A stretch of DNA of 64,000 nt, from NCBI GenBank assembly GCA_027422505.1, contig JAPQWV010000001.1, forward strand, positions 4,278,001-4,342,000. The letters run 5' to 3'. Positions 43,014-53,304 of this stretch are shown piece after piece. This DNA comes from Craterostigma plantagineum (lineage: Eukaryota > Streptophyta > Magnoliopsida > Lamiales > Linderniaceae). A program made the position numbers and the translations under genes. The notes below the pieces were generated by a model, which saw only the letters and a program-made list of their open reading frames with translations, was not told where the DNA came from and did not search any database. Within the stretch, counting starts at the first letter, position 1. Each line of letters begins with the position of its first letter.

Positions 43014-43115
43014 GGTAACGAGACTTGGTCCTTAATTATATAATTCTTGTGAGGAGTTACGACCTTCTATATAGTGAGAAGCAGAATAAAGGGAAGAACA
43101 ACCATACATATAAAT
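43014..43115 (+). promoter_or_regulatory. Conserved upstream region of TAR-C
   Basis: Same sequence blocks as 33063-33170: GGTAACGAGACTT, TATATAG (43068-43074), GAAGCAGAATAAAGGGAAGA, ACATATAAAT before ATG. The older upstream part lies left of D' at 33834-33884. Confidence 0.6.
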
Positions 43116-43197
43116 ATGTCTACAAAAACGCTCGCGGCGGTGTTACAGTGTTTGCTACGAAGGAGACGATTGCTCTGTGCTTTCCCTTGACCCGTCC
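43116..43197 (+). pseudogene. TAR-C: 5' fragment of a TAR paralogue
   Basis: ATG 43116 opens MSTKTLAAVLQ, matching the TAR-A and TAR-B starts. After TTACAG it jumps to TGTTTGCTACGAAGGAGACG, which in another frame is CYEGDDCSVLSLDPSN, the end of the alliinase EGF-like domain. The anchor and most of the EGF domain are thus deleted and the frame is shifted. It fades by about 43197; no further exons are seen. Confidence 0.72.
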
Positions 43198-44051
43198 AAT
43201 AAGAGCTCGTCAATACATATACAGAAAAGATAATTTGTGAGCCATATGGTCTAAAGTTAAATGTCTAAGGTTAATGTGGACATAGGGCGGAACAATAGCA
43301 TTAAGTGAAAAGAAAAAAAAAAAATTAAATGAATTGGATAGTTACTTTCTTTAATTCCTTCTCCAATTATAAAATAGAAAGATTCTTGAATTTTAAATGG
43401 TTGATAGCTCCGATTGGTAAATTACACAAATGCGGTAGCTACACATGAATAATGTCAAGCGATGGAAAGAGCAAAAGAAGACACCAAAGGCTCTAGGTTA
43501 ATGAGGGTTTTGTTTTGTTTTGGCAGGAATTTATTATCTCGTACGCAATTTGGTCTTATCCTTTTGGTTTCTCCTCCACTGCTTTTAATGTGGAATGTCC
43601 AAATGCAATGCACAATAGCTTAACTGAGGCTTCATTTTGTGCGTTTATTCATTTATTTGGTGTGTGTATAGGCTGCGGGTTATTCCATTGTAAATTGTGT
43701 AGTGTTTGTTATCTATTTTAAAAACTAGTTCATCAGTGTTGATGTGGGAAATCATACGAAGAGGAAGAGCAATATTCGTTTGATTATAGTGATTAGATAT
43801 GTAGCTATTTCATCCACGCATTGTCTTACCTAGCCACTTGGAAATAACTCAGTCCAACTCAAAATTGTGGCTATGTTTTTTGTGAACTCTAATGTTGGCG
43901 AGATTCCTCAATTTTGAATTAGATGCAACGCTATATTATAATATCCATTACGCGTTCATAAATATAAAAGGAAGCAAATGAGTACCGTTGTGGTTATCTA
44001 ACTTCTTACTTTCCCTAAGGAACATTAATACGTTGTTGATATGATGATTGT
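43198..44051. other. Intergenic DNA without recognised feature
   Basis: AT-rich, no convincing coding frame, RNA gene or repeat end. A short A-run near 43310-43322 and T-rich stretches only. Confidence 0.5.
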
Positions 44052-44696
44052 CGGTGTCGAATAGAAGTCTCACGTCGTAATAATTAAAAGAAGAGCTCCT
44101 TACTTATAATAACCTTGTGACCTAAGTCACTCTATTGCCGATTAGTTTTATTAGAATATGCGGAAATCATCGATAATATATTTGCCCGAAAAATGACGAT
44201 AATAAATGAAAGAGATGAAAAATAAATTTTGGACAGTGAACACGAGATTTACGTGGTTCGGTCAGAATGACCTATGTCCACGGGCCGGGGGGTAGAACTT
44301 TTTTATGTGGAGATATTATAGACACGTACACTGACGTGATACAAAAGCAGCTACACAATATTAGGAGTAGGCTACACAAGAAAATAATCAGAAGAAAATC
44401 TGTGTGGTGGTGGTGTGTGGCCCGTGGCAATTTTCCCTTACGTGAATGACGTCTATTTATAGGCAACTATCTGCATTGATTTTTTTTAGGTGAACTGAAG
44501 GATGTGAACAGATCAACAATCAAACTCGCGCGTAATTCCATAGCCGAAAGAAAAATGTTAGGTGCCTCCCTTTACGACAATAAAAAACGGCGCCTACTAG
44601 CATCTTTTTCTTCCTTACTTTTATCCCACGTGAAGATTCCTTATTTTGCATTAGCTGTATTTGAATAGTCAAAGCTGCCCAAAGGTCACTTAAACA
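44052..44696 (-). repeat. 3' LTR of element H
   Basis: Plus-strand ends TGTCGGTGTCG and CTTAAACA; length about 645. The inner boundary at the polypurine tract is well supported; the outer boundary (near 44052) is a guess from the TGTYGGTG start. Confidence 0.6.
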
Positions 44697-44736
44697 AATC
44701 TCCACCTTGACCTTTGGTTTCGTAACTAACTCCACC

Positions 44737-46062
44737 TTAATTAGTAACACCTTTTATCTCCCTACAAGCAATGCTTGAACTTGGAAACTGGAAGAGCCTT
44801 CGTAAACATATCCGCAGGATTATCATTCGTGTTAATCTTCTTGATAAACACATTTTATCTGCAATGATATCACAAATAAAATGATACTTAACGTCGATAT
44901 GTTTAGTCCTTTCGTGATACATCTTTTAGTTAAATGAATCGCACTTTGACTATCACAAAAAATAGTAATAACTCCCTGTTTCTGAGTTAATTCGCCAAAT
45001 AACCCCATCAACCAAATGCTTCCTTGATCGCATCAATAATCGCAATGTATTCTGTCAGTAGTAGACAATGCCACTACGTGCTGTAGAGTAGCATTTCAGC
45101 TACTGCACAACCTCCAATAGAAAATACATAACCAGTAACAGATCGTCGTTTATCGAGATCACCTGCGTAGTCTAAATCAACGAGTCCAATGAGAGCATCA
45201 CTGTTTCTGCCAACTCCAAACAAATGCTTAGAGTACCCTTCAAGTATCTGAGAATCCACTTCACTGCTTGCCAGTGTTATTTCCCTGTGGTAACCACATA
45301 CCTGCTAACAACACTAACAGCCTGTGAAATATCAGGACTTGTACATACCATTGCATACATAATACTGCCGACTACACTCGAGTAAGGAACTCGTGCCATG
45401 TATGCTTCTTCCTCATCTGATGATGGTGAGTGAGCAGCGGATAGCCTAAAACGGCTAGCAAGAGGAGTGCTGACTTGTTTGGCATCGTTCATGCCAAATC
45501 TCTCCAAAACCTTTCTGAGGTAACTTTCCTGGGTCAGGTGTAACTTACCAGCTTCCCTATCACGTCAAATCTCCTTATCAAGAATCTTCTTAGATGCTCC
45601 TAAATCCTTCATTTGAAACTCACCATTCAATAAGGCCTTCAATGGTGAATTTCTTCAAGATTCTTAGCCGCAATGAGAATGTCATCAACATATAACAATA
45701 GATAAATGAACGAACTGTCGTTAACTTCCGGAAGTAAACACAACTATCATACTTGCGCCTGGAGAAAACATGACCCAACATGAAAGAAACCGTTTATACC
45801 ACTGTCTTGGAGACTGCTTTAACCCGCAAGGATTTCTTCAGCAAACAAACTTGGCCTTCTTTTCCTTCAACAATGAAGCCTTGAGGTTGCTTCATATAAA
45901 TCTATTCGTCTAAATCGCCTTGTAAGAAAGCCGTCTTGACGTCAAGCTGTTCAAACTCCTAATCATACGTGGCAACGAATGCAAGTAATACACGAATAGA
46001 GCTACTTCTAACGACAGGTGAGAATACGTCATTCGAATCAACATCTTGTACCTGACTAAACG
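44737..46062 (-). pseudogene. Element H reverse transcriptase and RNase H remains
   Basis: Reading from 46062 leftward: PVVRSSSIRVLLA, EQLDVKTAFLQGDLDE (first aspartate), IYMKQPQGFIVEGKE, then MERFGMNDAKQVSTPLASRF, VGSIMYAMVCTSPDISQAV, LGVGRNSDALIGLVDLDYAG and DKRRSVTGYVFSIGGCAV of RNase H, ending KHIDVKYHFICDII. The frame is broken many times. The content fits TNT1/Tork-type pol. Confidence 0.75.
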
Positions 46063-47037
46063 TGTTTAGGGGTGAATAAACACTTGGTAGTTTTTCGGCT
46101 CTCAACCGGTTAGAGTTGGATACCGGTGCTTGATACTCGCGAATGTGACTTTGTGTGGAAGCGTGACAGGTCAGTCATTGAACCTAGACCAGATATGGGA
46201 TGTGATGTGTGTGTGTGTGTTTGCAAAAGACACAACGATTTGTTATGGAAGTTCGGAGAAAAGTCTCATATGTCTCCCCCTTTCGCGCGAGAAAGGCTAT
46301 CACTAGAAGATTCGGTTTCGGTACGACCCCCGTCGAATAACCTTCTTAGCTAGACTCACTGGTAAAGCCCCCCGGCTATACTTGCTAACTAAACTCCTAG
46401 TGCTCACCACTAACAGGTTTTTACAGTCCGTCTCTTTTAAGAGCTTTTTACAGTTCCTTGAGAAAACTCACTTACTAGACAATACAGTGAGGACAACACC
46501 TAAGATATGTTTCTTCGCTTTGAGTGCTTTTTGAGCTTGATCTCTTTCTCTAGATTTGCAATAAAGTGTCGTAATGGTCTCCAGCCTCTTCCCTGCTATA
46601 TATAGCTGGGCTTTGTTGAAGAAGACTGTTGAGAGATAGTTCCTCCTACCAGACAGTGCATTTAATGCCTTTTACCCAAAATGAGTCATGTTCGGTCTTC
46701 GTTACAGTTCGCGATGTGTCATTTGCTTTATTCCATTTTAAGCTTGGCTGGACTTAAACTTGGATCCTCCTTGCAGCCTTGCGTTGAATGCTTGTCAGAA
46801 GTCTTCAGCTTGCCGCGCCTTGAATAATTTTGAATCTTTGTCCACGTGGCACGTCCAGTATCCGCTTTCCGGTCTTCACTGAGCTCCCGGTAGCAGTCTT
46901 CATCCGATTGCTGGTCACGCTTGTTGAACTGCTGGTTGGTATCCGGTTTCGCCTATGTCTAACCGGTATACCCATTTAAGTTAAGTCCAATCACCAAAAC
47001 TGTTAATCTGAATTCTTCAAATTCACGATTTCTAATA
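46063..47037 (-). repeat. 3' LTR of SIRE-like copia G
   Basis: Plus strand from TGTTTAGGGGTG to TTTCTAATA (the last CA mutated to TA), 975 bp. On the minus strand it is preceded by AAAAAGGGGGAAAA (47038-47051), the polypurine tract. It carries several ACCGGT/CCGGT motifs and a TATATATAG box region near 46600. Confidence 0.7.
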
Positions 47038-47682
47038 TTTTCCCCCTTTTTGGTGATTGGCAAAACTTAATGAAGCAGAAAGGTATTTATCATATCAAAA
47101 AATTTTGATACATAAACTACCAGTCTATTACAATCGTTTTAGCCTATCTAGTTCTTAGACTTGGCCAGTTCTTCGATCTTCGGTTGTTGGCCTCTAGCGG
47201 TCTGACCGTCTGCTTCATCATTACTGCTCGTTTTCTGGCAGAACCGTCTTTCCCTCTTTTTGACAATCACTTGTCCAATTTGGGAAAGAAAGTCCCAGTT
47301 CCCTCCGGACAGTACCTCCAGTTTGGCGGATGAGCTTCGGATTGATGACGTGTGCTCAATACCTCCTGCATCTGAAGCTTTACTGAGGTAGTCCAGGGAA
47401 GGGGTTGTCGTTGCACAGAGAAGGCAGTTGTCCTTTCCTCGTCAAGCGCAACGAATCCGGTAGGAGCGAAAACATCCTGCCTAGCAGGGAATTCCTTTTC
47501 AACCGCTCTTCTACTACCGTGCCGTTTCTTGGTGGCTCAGTCTTTGAAGTCCGCAGACTTGTCGAGCTCCACCAAGAAGTTGGGTTACGAGCCATCTTGT
47601 TCTCTGCGTCCTTGAGTAACATCTTCGGGATGGCCTGCCCTGCCTTCGACATTTCTTTTAAGTTCTTGCTGGTTTGGAAGAA
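47038..47682 (-). other. Element G region between pol and 3' LTR
   Basis: Minus-strand sequence with one frame (47380-47652, 90 codons: MSKAGQAIPKMLLKDAENKM) of unknown type, basic and serine-rich. In SIRE-like elements this position holds the third ORF, so a remnant of it is plausible. Cut at 47683 by element F. Confidence 0.4.
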
Positions 47683-49167
47683 TGATCGACACGTGGTGTA
47701 ATATAAAGTGCACGTGCGACAAGTGATAAATAAAACGAATACGTAATTATTATCACCAACGTGCGATAGGAAGTGGACCTATCGTTTGTAGTGTAGTAAC
47801 ATGAGTAAAACGAGTATCGAACACGGGGAATAAACTTGATTACTAGTAATAACCTATCGACTCAATATCTAGCCTAAACAAAGTGCGCAGATTGTTTATA
47901 CTATGAACTAACCTAACAAAACAATCCTAAAGCAATGAGAGATTAAGAGAACACGACTAAAACTGGTATGAGTGTTTTCAGATAAGACTAGTGTGCTCGG
48001 GATTCGAATCCTGCTAGGTACTATCGTCTAAGATAATAAAATATCGCTCCTACGTGATTCTTGACTAAGTCGCAGTAATTTCCTACCCACTCACAAAATT
48101 TGCCATTGCCCTAGACGCTCGCGGGGATCTAAGATTCACTAATTACTAATAGTGAGGATCGAGTATTTGCTGTCGCTCTATACTCGAATCCTATCATCTA
48201 TGAACGACCTAATCGTTGTTGTCGCCCTAAACAATTTTCCACACATTCACTTCAACACATAGACATATTAAAGTGAAGAAACACTTTCATAGATAGATAA
48301 GTCAGGATACACGAGTCACGATAAATGTATGTCTTAAATAAGACTCGACCTAGCGTTTATCTACTCTCAAACACAGAGGAAATTTAGCTACTCATATTCA
48401 ACGGATAATCTAATGAAGGAAATAAAGAACAAGGACAGAGGACTCATAATCTTCACTACTGATGGATAGAGGATGGTCTCGTGGAAGAGTCTTCGTTCCT
48501 CGTTCAATTCGGCGTGAATTCGGCGTTGATCCGTCTCTTGCACTTCTGGAGTGGAATTCTCTGTTCTTGGCGGTTCTTCTTCATCTCTCTATAATTTGGG
48601 TTGAGTTCTGATCGGTGTTCCCCCTTTTTGAGTCGAAATTAGGCTCTTATACTAAAATTCGCTACCTTCATGGCTTGGGACGTGGGCCTTCACGACCGTG
48701 ACACTCTTCTGCTTGGATTCCATTGCTCTTGGCATTCTGTCACGGCCTAGTGGACCCCCTTCACGGCCGTGACAATCTTCATATAGGATTTTGAATGCTC
48801 GCGGCTTTTCGTCACGGCGTAGTGTACTGGGCTTCACGACCGTGACTTGATTTAAGGTTGGTCTCGGCATATTGTCACGGCGAGGAGCAAGACCTTCACG
48901 GCCGTGACTGTTGTCTGCAACACTTGATTTCACTCTCAGCCGATTATGGCAGCCTGGTGCACCTGATTCACGGCCGTGACTCAATCCTGTCAGCATCGTA
49001 ACTTGCTCGTTTCGCCTCGTTTTTGCTCCATTTCGCTCGACAGCGTCCTAAGGTCCTACAATGTGTAAATAGGTATAAATAGAGCATATAACCGCAAAAA
49101 ACAATGAAGAATACTCTATTATATCCCAAATAATAGTTAGCATAAACGTATTAATATACGTTTATCA
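47683..49167 (-). repeat. 3' LTR of element F
   Basis: 1485 bp, TGATCGACACGTGG...ACGTTTATCA; sister copy is solo LTR F2. Five-unit CACGGCCGTG array at 48667-48981. Confidence 0.88.
48667..48981. repeat. CACGGCCGTG array in F LTR
   Basis: Five units starting near 48667, 48737, 48813, 48876 and 48946. Each pairs a degenerate TCACGGCSTRG with TTCACGRCCGTGAC. Confidence 0.75.
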
Positions 49168-49203
49168 AACCTCCACACACTTAAGTATTTGCTTGTCCTC
49201 AAG
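49168..49203 (-). other. Element F: hairpin and polypurine box beside the 3' LTR
   Basis: Minus strand CTTGAGGACAAG hairpin (49192-49203), then CTTAAGTGTGTGGAGG against the LTR start. This is the functional polypurine tract position. Confidence 0.65.
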
Positions 49204-50534
49204 TAAACTAGAAGTCAGAAAAGGCATCAAATCAAGATGACGGCATAATTGTTCGCAAATTATCATTATAGCTGGAAAGCACAAAATGAAATCAAGCAAA
49301 TAATCATGGACACTACACTAATGATCGGCACCTATCAACATGAACTTCCTTAGCACTACTAATCGAGACTCATACCTCACCAGGATTCGATCAAATCACT
49401 CGGTGTATAGGCTAGTATATCAGTGAATCGCTCAAATCGTGCACTAATCCAACCCTACCATAGGCTTGCAAGTTAATCGCATATCTACTACTTAAAGTGG
49501 CAAGCGTAAATCTTTGGGTCTTTTTCGGGTCAAAACGGGGTCAAATAACAATGAGGTGGCATGCATAAATATTGACACATGCAATTCTAAAGCTCAGACA
49601 CATAAGCAAAAACACAAAGTATATAGCATGGTCATACTGACAGTTCGCCCCGACATAAGACTCAACATTCTTGCTCTGAAATTCTAGACTTTTCTGCCCG
49701 ACCCTCTCAACTCAGTTTCCTTTCATTTTCTGTCCTTTCACCTTTGTTACGATCTGATTTTGTGCACTGGCCTTATTTCCTAAACATCAAGGTTTGGCTT
49801 TTGTCGCAAAGAATACATCGTCACAGCGAATGCCTTGTACCTAGGGATACTTACCAAAACCTATATCTTGCAAAAGGTTTATGTGCAGGCTTTTATAAGG
49901 GATCGGGTCATTTCAGAAAACGGTCGAGTAGGATCGAGCCATTTCACCGAATAACATAGAAGAACATTAAATCAGACATTAAAGCAATAACTCTCAAGTT
50001 ACATATGCTCTATTCTAATTAACTCGGGGTCAGATGATCTCTGGAGGCTTATTCGGGTTAGTGGCTTTTATAATTTATGAGGTGAGAAACGAATAGGCTC
50101 AAGTTCAAAGTGGCTCACTATGGGGATCAGTCGTGGTTGAGAAATTTGGTCATGGACTTATTTCCTAATCCCCTCGTCATTTCCACACTAACGCACCAGA
50201 CAGTTTCAAGACGCATCAGACATGCAAGTTCTAGAGAGATATAGACTAGGCACGTCACATAACCAAGAAAAATGAGCATATGCTCTTCAGGCCCAAACTA
50301 TCGCAACGTAAACGGGTTATGTGTACGAATCTCTCAAAGTAGTGCTATGTCTATTCAAGCAGACACGATTCAATCAATCATGCATATCCTAATCGCCCCC
50401 AAATTTCATAAAATGCAAACCAACTCGAGATAAACGCAAACAATCATGCCCGATTTCAATAATTCATGCATTTCCGATGAAATTAATAGCTCACGGACAC
50501 GTCATAAAAAAATTATGTAAATTCTCAATATAAT
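49204..50534 (-). other. Element F 3' noncoding spacer
   Basis: No coding frame of note. The part 49590-50010 is homologous, in the same orientation, to 36430-36890 of copia E (shared blocks such as TTTGTCGCAAAGA, ATCGTCAC-GCGAATGC, CTATATCTTG, GGGTCATTTCAG). A second short block (50215-50270) matches E at 36365-36420. Confidence 0.65.
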
Positions 50535-50574
50535 TTCCCCTCCCCACACTTAAGACCTACGTTGTCCTCAACGT
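50535..50574 (-). other. Element F: internal hairpin and polypurine box
   Basis: Minus strand ACGTTGAGGACAACGT (6-bp stem, 50559-50574) followed by CTTAAGTGTGGGGAGGGG. It repeats the LTR-side box at a distance of about 1367 bases. Confidence 0.7.
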
Positions 50575-50962
50575 AAAAATTGAATAAAAGAAAGGGATAA
50601 AATGTTAAAAAGAGCGAAACTCCCCTGAAGAATAAATGACGTGGTCATGACTGAACACGTGAAGGTCGTAATATCGTAACTCGTGATACGTATCCTGACA
50701 TAACTAAAAGGAAATTAAACGTAAAAAGAGAATAGTCATAGATAATAATTATAGACATAGTTATAAACATCATAGTCATAAACAAAATAAAAATACACAC
50801 AAACGACTAACTAAGCTAATAAAAATAAGTCTAAAGGAAAGAAGAGAAAAAATCACTAAGTTGACGGCGAGGAGGGTGTCCGCAGGCGAAGGTGTGCCAG
50901 CGAACTCTGTGTAAGCTTCTTCGTTATTTAGGGTTAATAAATTTTTTATTGTAACCCGTAAG

Positions 50963-51127
50963 TGTCACGGCCGTGAAGCCTACGCTTCTAGCCGTGACAA
51001 AATACCGTGAGCGACATCTTACGTGGTCACGGCCGTGAAGCTTAAGCTTTTAGTCGTGACACATTGCAGCATTTTTAGTGCTGCCCGTAATAGTCACGGC
51101 CGTGAAGCTTAAGCTTCTGGCCATGAC
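50963..51127. repeat. Three tandem hairpin units in element F
   Basis: Units at about 50963, 51026 and 51093 read GTCACGGCCGTGAAGC, a short AAGCTT-containing centre, then TAGCCGTGAC or a variant: each unit is itself an inverted repeat, spaced about 65 bases apart. Confidence 0.75.
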
Positions 51128-51171
51128 AAAGCACTGTGAAGTACTTTAATGCCTAAAACATAAAGTAAAAT

Positions 51172-51190
51172 ACCTGGGTTGTCTCCCAAG
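51172..51190 (-). other. Conserved stem-loop CTTGGGAGACAACCCAGG in F
   Basis: Counterpart of 27685-27702 in element C; preceded on the minus strand in both by ACGRYTAMAAA and TGCTTCTTGG-type sequence. Confidence 0.6.
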
Positions 51191-51344
51191 AAGTGCTTCT
51201 TTTACCGTCTTTAGCCGGAGGTACCTTCGTTCGCTTTGGATGGCTGGAATCCAGGTAGAGCACCTCTTTTTTGCTCATATCTCCCTCGCCTCCGTGACAA
51301 CGTTTCAACATGTGGCCGTCACCTTGAAAGTTCCCTGATTCCAT

Positions 51345-51808
51345 TCCTGAAATCTCGTTGGTACCGTAAGAAAATACACAGGTAACAGTGAATGGTCCCG
51401 ACCAACGTGATCTAAGTTTGCCGGGAAAAAGCCTAAGTCAAGAGTTAAATAGGAGGACTTGGTCCCTTCCTGAAACTCTCGTCTTTGCCTAATATTCTTA
51501 TCATGGTAGGCTTTCGAGCGCTATTTGTACATGCGGGTGTTATCGCAAGCCGATAAACGCCACTCGTCTAACTTGTTGATTTTGAGTTGCCATTTTCGCT
51601 GGCTTCTCCTAAATCAAAATTCAAGGACTTGATCGCCCAATAAGCCCTGTGCTCGATTTCTACGGGGAGGCGACACACCTTCCCATAGACTAATCTATAT
51701 GGTGTACTGCCTATGGGTGTCTTATATGCAGTCCTGTATGCCCAAAGCGCATCATTCAACTTATTCGCCCACTCCTTACGATTCCCTTCTATGGTCTTTT
51801 CTAAGATG
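51345..51808 (-). pseudogene. Element F integrase, C-terminal piece
   Basis: Minus strand [39 protein letters not shown] and [20 protein letters not shown], the part of gypsy/Athila integrase after the catalytic glutamate, ending in a degenerate GPF-like tail (WSGPFTVT near 51380-51400). It is separated from the core by solo LTR F2 and joins it in frame across the F2 target duplication. Confidence 0.82.
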
Positions 51809-51813
51809 CATTT

Positions 51814-53299
51814 TGATAGACACGTGGTGTGCTAATATAAAATGCAAGTGCGACAAGTGATAAAATAAAAGGAATACTTAATTACTATCACCAACGTGCG
51901 ATAGGCAGTGCACCTATCGTTAGTAGTGTAGTAAAGTGAGTAAACGAGTATTGAACACGAGGAATGAACTGATTACTAGTAATAACCTATCGACTCGATA
52001 TATAACCTAAATAAAGTACGCAAGTTGTTTGTGTTACGAACTAACCTAACAAACAAATCCTAAAGCAACGAGAGATTCAAAGAACACGGCTACAACTGAT
52101 AAGAGAGATTTCAGATAATAAAGATGTATTCGGGATTCGAATCCCGCTAGGTACTATCGGCTAAGACAATGAAATCGCTCCTACGTGATTAAAACTAAAT
52201 CGCAGTAATTTCCTACCCACTCACGAATTTGCTGTCGCCCTAAATGCTAGCAGGGATCTAGAATTAAATAATTGCCAACGGCGAGGATCGAGTATTTGCT
52301 TTCGCCCTATACTCGAATCCTATCAGCTATGAACGATCTAATTATTGTTTAGCTGTCGCCCTAAACGATTTTCCTCACATTCACTTTAACACATAGACAT
52401 GTTACAGCGAAGAAACACTTTCATATATCGGTAAATAGTGAAAACACACGAGTCACGATAGATATATGTCTTAACTACGAAATAACCTAGCGTTCATCTA
52501 ATCCCAAACACAGAGGGGATTTAGCTACTCATAATTAACGAGAAAACAACGAAGGAAATAGAAAATGGAGAAGGAAGACTCATGATCTTGAGTACTGATG
52601 GATCTGGGATGGTAGCGTGGATGAATCTTCGTTCCTCGTTCAATTCGGCGTGAATTCGTCGTTGATCCATTTCTTGCGCTCCAAGATGCAATTCCCTGTT
52701 CCTTTTTGCTCTTTTTCGTCTCTTGATGGATTAGGGTTGATATCTGGTAGGTGTCTTTCTTTCTGAGTCAAATTTGGGCTTTTATACTGATTTACGCTAG
52801 TGTCACGACCTGGGACATGGGCCTTCATGGCCGTGACATTTACGTAGACCTTTTTTTCGTCTTTCTGCCAAGAGTCACGACCTCGTGCATGATCATTCAT
52901 GGCCGTGACGTCTTAGGTCGGGCTTCTTTGTCTCACCGCCGACTGTCACGGCCTGGTGTATGAGGATTCACGGCCGTGACTCTCTTATGGTTGGATTTCG
53001 TTGATCACTGACCGTCGTCTTGTGGGCGCAAGATGAGTCACGGCCGTGACTGTTGTCTTCAGAGCTTGGCTTACCTTTCTGCCAGCTTTCACGGCCTCGT
53101 GCTTGAGGTGTCACGACCGTGACACGTCTCTAATAACTTCATACTTGCTCCGTTTTGCCTCGTTTTCGCTCTTTTTTTTCCGAAGGTCGTCCTAAGCTCC
53201 TTCAAGTGTAATAGAGCGAATGAATGCATAAGATGACTACGAAAACTCTATTATGCCCCAAATAAATATTGCAATAAATGTATTAAAATACGTTTATCA
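51814..53299. mobile_element. Solo LTR F2, same family as F, inside F integrase
   Basis: 1486 bp, TGATAGACACGTGG...ACGTTTATCA, matching the F LTR in length and sequence. Flanks CATTT (51809-51813) and CTTTT (53300-53304) are a 5-bp TSD with one mismatch. The reading frame NREFK/KxILEKT resumes across it. It carries five CACGGCCGTG units (52801-53125). Confidence 0.85.
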
Positions 53300-53304
53300 C
53301 TTTT

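Larger units (their letters stand above)
44052..46062 (-). mobile_element. Tork-like copia H, truncated by insertion of G
   Basis: A 3' LTR (44052-44696) with the segment complementary to ACGTGGTTCGGTCAGAATGA, common in Tork-type LTRs, is preceded on the minus strand by polypurine GGTCAAGGTGGAGATT and then by RNase H and RT remains up to 46062, where the LTR of G begins. The rest must lie right of G, outside the window. Confidence 0.75.

Noticed and set aside
46126..46353. 75-codon plus-strand ORF near a TGTGTGTG run
   Set aside because: Lies inside the LTR of element G and shows no protein resemblance.
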